From Bacteroidales bacterium UBA1173 (GTDB lineage Bacteria > Bacteroidota > Bacteroidia > Bacteroidales > F082): a DNA stretch of 64,000 nt. Below are positions 57,733-64,000 of this stretch, in pieces; position 1 is the first letter of the stretch; each line of letters starts with the position of its first letter. Location of the stretch: the NCBI GenBank assembly GCA_002311655.1, contig DBYZ01000008.1, forward strand, positions 124,001 through 188,000, written 5' to 3'. The notes beneath the pieces are model-generated. The model did no database searches and was not told where the DNA came from. It saw nothing but the letters and a program-made list of their open reading frames with translations. The position numbers and the translations under genes are program-made.

Positions 57733-59097
57733 TTATGCTGTATATTTAAACACTTTCCTCTGCGTCAACAGCAGCACAAAAGCTAACAAGGCTCCGAAGA
57801 CATCGGAAACTGTGCAGGAGCAGAACACGCCGTCGAGGCTGTCGAGTCCCAGATTTTGATAAATGACAGGCATGATGTACATCATCGGGATGAGGAAGAT
57901 GACCTGGCGCGAGAGGCTTGTCACGATGGCGATCCAAGGCTTGTCGATGCTCTGGAAGAAGTTTGAATTCACTATGGTGAAAGCGATGAGCGGCGTCATC
58001 ACGGTGATGTAAGGCAACGCCATCTGCGAGATGTCTAACAATGTACTATCGTTGGTGAACGCCATCGAGATGATTCGAGGCATCGAGCAGCCGAGAATAG
58101 CTGTGAAAACTCCTATCACAACGCAGACTTGCATCGTCAGAATGTACACTTTTTTCAGCCTGTCGGGGTGACCCGCGCCGTAGTTGTAGCCTGCGATCGG
58201 CTGCATGCCCATGCACACGCCGAGGATGACCATAATCATTATCATGATGAAGCTGTTGGCGATGCCGTAAGCGCCCACCGCCATGTCGCCGCCGAAACGG
58301 ATGAGCTGCTTGTTCAAAATCGCCACAACGCCTGCCGCCGCAACGTTCATCAGGAACGGACTCATTCCTATCATGAAGATATTCTTGAAAATATAGCCTT
58401 TCGGCTGGAATCCATGTCTGCGGAAGCGGATGAACGAGTCGCGTTTCACAAAATGCAGCATCGCCAGGAAGGTCGCAAACGCCATCGAGATGGTGGTAGC
58501 CCACGCCGCGCCTGCGATTCCCATGTCGAAACCGAAGATAAACAAAGCGTCGAGCGCAATGTTGAGCACGGCTCCCGACACCAGCACTATCATCGACTTG
58601 TTTGGATATCCCGACGAACGCATCAGCGAGACGAGGTTGAATGCCACAGTGGTCAGAAACATTCCAGGAAGCACAATGACCATGTATTCTCGGGCGTAAG
58701 CCACAGTCTCGGCTGTCGCGCCAAACATAAACAAAATCTTATCGAGGAAGATGTACGAAAACAGCATCACCAAGCCGCTCAACACGACAGTGAAAATAAC
58801 GCTGTTGCCAAGAATATTCTCAGCCCAATTGACGTCTTTCTTACCCAAAACAATCGACATCCTCGCCCCTGCTCCAACGCCAATCAAAGCGCCGAAAGCA
58901 TGAATGATATTGATAATCGGCAATGTGATGGCTAATCCCGCGATAGCGAGCGCACCGACTCCGTGTCCGATGAAGATACGGTCACAGATATTGTAAACCG
59001 ATGATATTATCTGGCTCACCACTGATGGCAATGCGTACATAAGTAACAGAGTACCAATGCCTTTAGTTTCCAATTCCCTTGTTCTATCTGTCTGCAT
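57733..59097 (-). CDS. MATE-family multidrug efflux transporter
   Basis: Twelve-helix inner-membrane antiporter that exports cationic drugs or metabolites with Na+ or H+. The 454-residue product begins MQTDRTRELETKGIGTLLL and has LPSVVSQIISSVYNICDRIFIG (split across helix 1) and GMQPIAGYNYGAG in the second half, both MATE hallmarks. The ATG at 59097 is chosen; an upstream TTG at 59109 would overlap tatC more. It still overlaps tatC by 14 bases, so it is read with the tat genes. Substrate cannot be predicted. Confidence 0.93.
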   Translation of the reverse strand: MQTDRTRELETKGIGTLLLMYALPSVVSQIISSVYNICDRIFIGHGVGALAIAGLAITLPIINIIHAFGALIGVGAGARMSIVLGKKDVNWAENILGNSVIFTVVLSGLVMLFSYIFLDKILFMFGATAETVAYAREYMVIVLPGMFLTTVAFNLVSLMRSSGYPNKSMIVLVSGAVLNIALDALFIFGFDMGIAGAAWATTISMAFATFLAMLHFVKRDSFIRFRRHGFQPKGYIFKNIFMIGMSPFLMNVAAAGVVAILNKQLIRFGGDMAVGAYGIANSFIMIMIMVILGVCMGMQPIAGYNYGAGHPDRLKKVYILTMQVCVVIGVFTAILGCSMPRIISMAFTNDSTLLDISQMALPYITVMTPLIAFTIVNSNFFQSIDKPWIAIVTSLSRQVIFLIPMMYIMPVIYQNLGLDSLDGVFCSCTVSDVFGALLAFVLLLTQRKVFKYTA

Positions 59098-59872
59098 TTT
59101 GCTTTTCAATATTTTTTGCTATCCTAATTCCGTATTCGTATAAAATGTAAAATGGCACAAAAATCAGCAGCTGGCTCATGACATCTGGCGGCGTGATGAG
59201 TGCCGAAAGCACCAGTATCACCACGATGGCGAATTTGCGGTTTTTCCGCAGCCAGTCTGACGATACGAGGCCTATCGAGGCCAATAATCTTATCAATAGT
59301 GGCAGCTGAAACACAAGTCCGCCAGCGAGACAAACGCCCAAAACCGTACTGATATATGAGCTGACATCGATGATGTTTTGTATGCTTCCGTTAGCTTCGT
59401 AATTTGCCAAAAAGTTGATTCCTAGAGGTGCTATCACGAAGTAGCTGAACGCCACGCCGAGGAAGAACCAGAACACTATCTTCCACACTATCAGGCGGGT
59501 ACGACGTTTCATCGTTGGCGAGAGAGCCGGTTTCACGAAGCCCCACAGCTGCCCGATGATGTAAGGAAACGCTATCACGAGCGCCCCGACCGCCGACGCT
59601 TTTATGTGAAGCATAAACTGCCCGGCAATCTTGGTATTGTATAGATTTAACGGATTCGCATTGATGGAGAATAACCTGTTGGTGATGAAATCGCTTTCTG
59701 AAGGGTAAAAGATAATGTCAATAATGTAGCCCTTGCAGAATGCAAAAATGACAAAAAACAGCAAAACAAAAGCAATCCCGATGTGCATCAACACTTTACG
59801 AAGCTCATCGAGATGCTCACCGAAGGTCATTTGAACGTCTTCGGAGTCTTCCGTCTTGTTTCGCAACGTCAT
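59084..59872 (-). CDS. tatC: Sec-independent protein translocase TatC
   Basis: Polytopic receptor of the twin-arginine translocase. The 262-residue product has the N-terminal FGEHLDELRKVL motif (residues 17-28) with the conserved glutamate, six predicted helices, FVKPALSPTMKRRTR, FSYFVIAPLGINFL and a final helix before ILYEYGIRIAKN. Some extra residues in the first periplasmic loop are normal for Bacteroidota. Follows tatA by six bases. Confidence 0.96.
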   Translation of the reverse strand: MTLRNKTEDSEDVQMTFGEHLDELRKVLMHIGIAFVLLFFVIFAFCKGYIIDIIFYPSESDFITNRLFSINANPLNLYNTKIAGQFMLHIKASAVGALVIAFPYIIGQLWGFVKPALSPTMKRRTRLIVWKIVFWFFLGVAFSYFVIAPLGINFLANYEANGSIQNIIDVSSYISTVLGVCLAGGLVFQLPLLIRLLASIGLVSSDWLRKNRKFAIVVILVLSALITPPDVMSQLLIFVPFYILYEYGIRIAKNIEKQNADR

Positions 59873-59878
59873 GACGGA

Positions 59879-60073
59879 CTATTTCTCCTCTTTCTTCTCA
59901 TCGTCTTTTTTCTCGCCGCTTGGCTCGTTCATAGCGTCCTTGAATTCCTTGACGCCCTTGCCCATTCCGCGCATCAGCTCAGGGAGTTTCTTGCCGCCGA
60001 AAAGCAGCAGAATCGCCAGCACGATAAGAATTATTTCACCGGTTCCGATACCGCCTAAAAACAATGTTGTCAT
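59879..60073 (-). CDS. tatA: Twin-arginine translocase subunit TatA
   Basis: Forms the translocation pore of the Tat pathway. The 64-residue product has one N-terminal membrane helix (about residues 6-23), the hinge GGKKLPEL, an amphipathic helix (RGMGKGVKEFKDAM) and a charged tail. This is the complete TatA layout. Upstream of tatC in the same operon; with a single TatA-type gene here, a minimal TatAC system is likely. Confidence 0.95.
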   Translation of the reverse strand: MTTLFLGGIGTGEIILIVLAILLLFGGKKLPELMRGMGKGVKEFKDAMNEPSGEKKDDEKKEEK

Positions 60074-60115
60074 ATTCTAATTTTATTTTTTGCAAATATA
60101 AACATTTTTTCAAAA

Positions 60116-63100
60116 TCAAGAATTTATTTCTCGCAACAAATCCAAAGCGTCTTTCACTCTATCTACAACCTTGAAAATCAATATGTTTTTGCCGTTTTGC
60201 TCCTTAAACTGACAACGTTTCAGATGGTCCGAAGCGTAACGGATGATTTTGTTGAAAGTCTCGGTCTTGAAGTAATCCGAATCCTGATCTTGCAGGAAAT
60301 AACAGGTCATATCGCCTTTCTTGAGAACGATTTTTTCAAAGCCCAGATCACGGGCAATCCAGCGCAAACGCACGGTATTCAAAAGGTCGTTAGCCTGTGG
60401 CGGAATCTCGCCAAATCTGTCAATGAGGTTGTCGGTGAAGCGCATCAGACCTTCTTCATTTTCAATGTGATCGAGCTCGTTGTAAAGGCTGATACGCTCA
60501 GCCGATGAGTCGACATATTCGTTCGGCAACAGTATCTCCAAATCCGACTCAATGGCGCATTCGCGAACGTATTTCTTCTCTTCTTCGGGCTTCTCGAATA
60601 GGTCTTTGAACTCGTTTTCCTTGAGTTCCATGATAGCCTCGTCGAGGATTTTATGATATGTCTCGAATCCGATGTCGTTGATGAATCCGCTCTGTTCGGC
60701 GCCAAGTAAGTTGCCTGCACCACGGATGTCAAGGTCGCGCATTGCGATGTTGAAGCCGCTGCCTAAATCGGAGAACTCCTCCAAGGCACGCAGACGTTTC
60801 TGTGCCTCGTCGCTGAGCATCGCCAACGGTGGCGTCAAGAGGTAACAGAACGCCTTTTTGTTGGAACGCCCCACCCTGCCGCGCAACTGATGCAGGTCGC
60901 TCAAGCCGTATTTGTGTGCATCGTTGATAATGATGGTGTTAGCGTTCGGAATATCCAAGCCTGCCTCAATAATCGTGGTGCACAGAAGCACGTCGTATTT
61001 GCCGTCGATGAAGTCGAGCATGATCTGTTCGAGCTTGTCGCCCTCCATCTGGCCGTGACCGACGGCAACCTTCGCGCCAGGCACGCAGCTGATAATCATG
61101 TCGTACACCTCCATGATGTTTTGAATGCGGTTATGCACGAAAAACACCTGTCCGTCGCGCGCCAGCTCATATTGGATGGCATCGCGGATGACGTCTGGAG
61201 AGAACGAACGCAGTTCGGTCTCGACAGGATATCTGTTCGGTGGCGGCGTGGTGATGATGCTCATGTCGCGTGCGCCCATCATCGAAAATTGCAACGTTCT
61301 TGGAATAGGTGTTGCAGTCAAAGTGAGGGTATCGACGTTGGTTTTCATCTGTTTCAGCTTCTCCTTTGCGGAAACGCCGAACTTCTGCTCCTCGTCGATA
61401 ATCAGCAGGCCTAAGTCCTTGAACTCCACGTCTTTACTGATGATGCGATGTGTTCCTATTAATATATCAACACGACCGGCTTTGACCTCTTCGAGGGTCT
61501 TTTTCTGTTCCTTGGCGGTCTTGAATCGGTTCATGTAGTCAATGGTGACCGGGAAGCCTTTCAAACGACTTGAAAACGTGTGGAAATGCTGCAAAGCAAG
61601 CACCGTAGTAGGCACCAAAACAGCCACTTGTTTGGAGTCGCTGACAGCCTTGAAAGCGGCACGTATTGCCACCTCGGTCTTGCCGAAACCCACGTCACCG
61701 CACACCAAGCGGTCCATCGGCGATTCCTTCTCCATGTCGCGTTTCACGTCGATGGTCGCCTTGAGCTGGTCGGGAGTGTCCTCATACATAAACGAAGCTT
61801 CCAATTCTGTCTGCAGATATGTGTCGGGCATGAACTGGAATCCTTGCGAGTTCTTACGTTCCGCATAGAGTTTTATCAACTCGCGCGCGATGTCCTTGAC
61901 CTTGCTCTTCGTCTTGGCTTTCAGCTTATTCCAAGCGTTCGAGCCTAATTTACTTAAAGAAGGCTCTGCTCCATCCTTACTGGAATACTTGGATATTCTA
62001 TGCAGCGAATGAATGCTCACGTAAAGCAAATCGCCGTTTTGATATATCAATCGCAGCGCTTCCTGCTGTTTTCCATTGTGGTCGATGATTTCCAAGCCGT
62101 CGAAACGTCCGATGCCATGATCGATATGTGTCACGTAATCGCCAGGTTTCAAATCGTACAACTCTTTGATAGTCAGCGCCTGACTGCTTGCAAAACCTTC
62201 ACGCAGATGGAAGCGGTGATAACGCTCGAAAATCTGATGGTCGGTGAAACAGCACAGTCTCTGGTCGTTGTCGACAAAACCGGCCTGAATTGAATATAAT
62301 ATAGGTGTGAAATCGTGATTCGACTCGTCTTTTTGCTGCAAATCATTCAAAATGCTCTGGATTCGTTCGAGCTGACGCTTGCTTTCGGAGAAGAAAAGGA
62401 TACGGTAGTCTCTGTCTTTCAACGAGTTAAGAGTGTTTTGCAACATCTCGAAGTTCTTGTTGAACACAGGCTGAGTAGTGGTGTTAAACTCCACAATCTC
62501 CTTCCCTATCGAATCGGAATATGTCTCAAACGTAACTGATTTAAAATCATCGAGTTGAGTAAGAAGTTCATCGCTTTGTGCGAATAAAGTCTCTGGCGAT
62601 TTCATGCCTTCGCTTTCCTCAAACGCCTCGAATGCGTCGACAGCTTTTTTGTACTCGGCATCGATTCTCTCTTTCAGAAAATCGGTCTCATCAAGCCACA
62701 TAACCGTCTGATTCTGAAGATATTGGAATATCGTCTCACGTTCTTCTGAGAGGTTATGGTCTTGCAGATTCGGCAACAAAACGATGCGTTGCAGCTTCTC
62801 GAGCGAAAGCTGGTCGACGGGGTTAAACGAGCGAATCGACTCCACCTCATCGAAATCGAAAACGATGCGATAAGGATAGTCGTTGGCGAATGAAAACACG
62901 TCAACGATGCCGCCTCGGATGGCAAACTGACCTGGCTCAACGACGAAATCGACATGTTCAAAATTATATTCCAGCAAGGTGTCGGTGACGAAATCCATGT
63001 CAACCTTCTCGCCAACTGCAAGCTTTAAAGTGTTCTTGCTCAATATCTTACGAGTGACAATCTTCTCGCTCAACGCTTCAGGGTAAGAGACGATTATGGT

Positions 63101-63508
63101 CTTTCGTTCAGATGTCGAGACGCGTTGCAAGACCTCGGTTCTCGACAAGATATAGGTGTTATCCGGCTTCTCCGGCTCATACGGACGTTTATACGACGTC
63201 GGGTAAAACAGAATCATCTTCTTGGCGTAGTCTTGCTCACGTTCGCCAAAGATATTCTCGAGGTCGTTGTAGAAATAAGCCGCACTCTCCTTGTCGGGAC
63301 ACACCACGAAATGCTGTCCGCCGAGCTTCTCGAACGCCGCCGCCACAGCGAAAGCCTTAGCCGAGCCGACGATGCCCTTGCAAAACACATTCTTCTTATC
63401 ATTAAGATAATCAACGAGTTGCAAGATTCGAGCGTCGTCTTTATAATATGAGATAGGATTTTCTTTCACGGGGGCAAAAATAAGATTTTTTTCAACAGGA
63501 TTTAACAT
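60116..63508 (-). CDS. mfd: Transcription-repair coupling factor Mfd
   Basis: Large translocase that removes stalled RNA polymerase and recruits UvrA. The 1130-residue product has an N-terminal UvrB-homologous region (about residues 1-330), the RNA-polymerase-interaction domain starting PGDYVTHIDHGIGRFDG (about 450-466), helicase motifs GDVGFGKTEVAIRAAF (about 601-616), DEEQKFGV, and LRGRVGRSNKKAFCYL, and a C-terminal TRCF domain. The first ATG at 63508 is used. A TATTTTTG box at 63475-63482 and an in-frame GTG at 63469 raise the chance of a shorter start, but the upstream one cannot be excluded. Confidence 0.96.
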   Translation of the reverse strand: MLNPVEKNLIFAPVKENPISYYKDDARILQLVDYLNDKKNVFCKGIVGSAKAFAVAAAFEKLGGQHFVVCPDKESAAYFYNDLENIFGEREQDYAKKMILFYPTSYKRPYEPEKPDNTYILSRTEVLQRVSTSERKTIIVSYPEALSEKIVTRKILSKNTLKLAVGEKVDMDFVTDTLLEYNFEHVDFVVEPGQFAIRGGIVDVFSFANDYPYRIVFDFDEVESIRSFNPVDQLSLEKLQRIVLLPNLQDHNLSEERETIFQYLQNQTVMWLDETDFLKERIDAEYKKAVDAFEAFEESEGMKSPETLFAQSDELLTQLDDFKSVTFETYSDSIGKEIVEFNTTTQPVFNKNFEMLQNTLNSLKDRDYRILFFSESKRQLERIQSILNDLQQKDESNHDFTPILYSIQAGFVDNDQRLCCFTDHQIFERYHRFHLREGFASSQALTIKELYDLKPGDYVTHIDHGIGRFDGLEIIDHNGKQQEALRLIYQNGDLLYVSIHSLHRISKYSSKDGAEPSLSKLGSNAWNKLKAKTKSKVKDIARELIKLYAERKNSQGFQFMPDTYLQTELEASFMYEDTPDQLKATIDVKRDMEKESPMDRLVCGDVGFGKTEVAIRAAFKAVSDSKQVAVLVPTTVLALQHFHTFSSRLKGFPVTIDYMNRFKTAKEQKKTLEEVKAGRVDILIGTHRIISKDVEFKDLGLLIIDEEQKFGVSAKEKLKQMKTNVDTLTLTATPIPRTLQFSMMGARDMSIITTPPPNRYPVETELRSFSPDVIRDAIQYELARDGQVFFVHNRIQNIMEVYDMIISCVPGAKVAVGHGQMEGDKLEQIMLDFIDGKYDVLLCTTIIEAGLDIPNANTIIINDAHKYGLSDLHQLRGRVGRSNKKAFCYLLTPPLAMLSDEAQKRLRALEEFSDLGSGFNIAMRDLDIRGAGNLLGAEQSGFINDIGFETYHKILDEAIMELKENEFKDLFEKPEEEKKYVRECAIESDLEILLPNEYVDSSAERISLYNELDHIENEEGLMRFTDNLIDRFGEIPPQANDLLNTVRLRWIARDLGFEKIVLKKGDMTCYFLQDQDSDYFKTETFNKIIRYASDHLKRCQFKEQNGKNILIFKVVDRVKDALDLLREINS

Positions 63509-63560
63509 GAATTATCCATGAATTTTTCATTAATATTTTTTGTTTTATCCAAAAAACAAC

Positions 63561-63568
63561 TATCTTTG
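63561..63568 (+). promoter_or_regulatory. Promoter -7 box of the terminal gene and its leader
   Basis: TATCTTTG, a consensus match, divergent from mfd. It is about 200 bases upstream of the ATG at 63769, so a long leader is made. Confidence 0.6.
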
Positions 63569-63587
63569 CATCGACGAATGTGTCTCT

Positions 63588-63699
63588 CTATGTAGAAATC
63601 GCCAATTTCAATAACGTATGTAAGAGACGCAGACTGCAGCTCATAGCGTGGGCTGTTTATCTGTGTTTGCATACAAGTGTTTGGCGATACTTTACATAG
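63588..63699 (+). ncRNA. Structured leader or small RNA with three stacked stems
   Basis: CTATGTA (63588-63594) pairs with TACATAG (63693-63699) and ATCGCCAA (63598-63605) with TTGGCGAT (63681-63688). Inside, GTATG (63616-63620) pairs with CATAC (63670-63674) and ACGCAGA with TCTGTGT (63660-63666). At the tip CAGCTCA (63637-63643) pairs with TGGGCTG (63649-63655) around loop TAGCG. All stems are nested, giving a rod of about 112 bases. It lies between a promoter box and a small membrane-protein gene. A T-rich run follows at about 63719-63727. It could be a leader or a separate small RNA; I recognise no known family. Confidence 0.55.
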
Positions 63700-63768
63700 A
63701 CGCAGGTAGCAGTCCACGTTTCTTTTTACAAGAACGCACCATTGTTTAACATAAAAAAGTATCGCATT

Positions 63769-64000
63769 ATGTACACAGCTCAAGAGATTAAAGACGAAGC
63801 AAAATCTCAATCCCGATTAGTATTCTGGCTTTGGATTTTAGTTTTCGGAATCCCTATGGGATTTTTAACTTACACGACTTTATCAGACCCTCACGCTCCA
63901 GTTACCCTTGTAAGGAATACGATATGGGGTGATGTTGCCGTATTCTTCGGCGCATTGATTATGAAATGGATTTCAGAGATTAATACAAGAAATAAATACA
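63769..64000 (+). CDS. Small membrane protein of unknown function (partial)
   Basis: The frame starts at the ATG at 63769 and is still open at the window end; 77 codons are visible. The product starts MYTAQEIKDEAKSQSR, has one clear membrane helix (about residues 18-38, FWLWILVFGIPMGFL) and a second hydrophobic stretch (about 53-68). I do not recognise the family. It is preceded by a structured leader of about 200 bases. Size and role cannot be settled because the end is missing. Confidence 0.65.
   Translation, partial: MYTAQEIKDEAKSQSRLVFWLWILVFGIPMGFLTYTTLSDPHAPVTLVRNTIWGDVAVFFGALIMKWISEINTRNKY

Noticed and set aside
58129..58935. Plus-strand open frame of 268 codons opposite the MATE gene
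   Set aside because: Antisense to a clear transporter gene; composition (H, E, D, R rich) is typical of shadows.
63502..63810. Minus-strand open frame of 102 codons upstream of mfd
   Set aside because: It lies across the structured leader, a promoter box and the divergent gene, with no recognisable motif.

Overview
The window comes from a member of the Bacteroidota, most likely a Bacteroidales-type genome. The evidence is the classic Bacteroidota -7 promoter box (TAnnTTTG) in front of many genes, two type IX secretion (T9SS) cargo proteins, Bacteroidota-typical families (DUF2851, HU/CCDC81 plus SPOR protein, MraY with a periplasmic insertion, FISUMP-like lipoprotein), and the Bacteroidota order of the division and cell wall (dcw) cluster. 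Most genes are housekeeping genes in short operons.

Layout. 1-13540 (minus): dcw operon mraZ-rsmH-ftsL-like-ftsI-murE-mraY-murD remnant-ftsW-murG-murC-ftsQ-ftsA-ftsZ, with ftsZ cut by the window edge and a MraZ-type operator at the promoter. 13673-19965: engB, a TPR-like lipoprotein, def, ruvX, tRNA-His, dapD, an OppC-like permease, tRNA-Leu, a trigger factor lacking its PPIase domain, and clpP; clpX follows to 21281. 21381-24770 (minus): a small surface-polysaccharide operon (Gfo/Idh/MocA oxidoreductase, lipoprotein, polyprenyl glycosylphosphotransferase). 24948-31028: pcm, trmB, HU/SPOR protein, kdsB, deoxynucleoside kinase, lptG-like, tgt. 31244-37764: family 2 glycosyltransferase, secreted C10 protease with beta-helix and T9SS tail, urocanate hydratase, small T9SS protein. 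37811-44264: rny, a probable 6S RNA, zapA, a coiled-coil protein, DUF2851, a family 39 glycosyltransferase and a PHP-like membrane protein. 44364-49616: suf operon sufB-C-D-S-E plus a MIP18/DUF59 protein. 49613-56422: a choline-kinase-like protein, tRNA-Ala, an AAA ATPase with a PheC-like lipoprotein, and a visibly AT-richer block with a small protein, an Fn3/FISUMP lipoprotein and a PEGA/beta-barrel protein behind a strongly structured leader. 56737-63508: DUF3089 lipoprotein, MATE transporter, tatC, tatA, mfd. A structured leader and a truncated membrane-protein gene end the window.

Four things stand out. (1) Three conserved proteins in intact operons have lost whole domains: MurD keeps only a degenerate C-terminal domain, trigger factor lacks the PPIase domain, and SufD lacks its N-terminal region. 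(2) Short dispersed repeats have spread widely, including in frame inside sufS and a family 39 glycosyltransferase and across the 3' ends of clpX and ruvX. (3) Two repeat families show paired compensatory substitutions, so their hairpins appear to be selected. (4) Two unexplained structured RNAs lie in 5' leaders: about 56440-56580, with an apical loop complementary to a segment just before a U-tract, and about 63575-63725, a three-tier rod. These are the best candidates for undescribed elements. All family names rest on reading the translated sequence; no database search was run.
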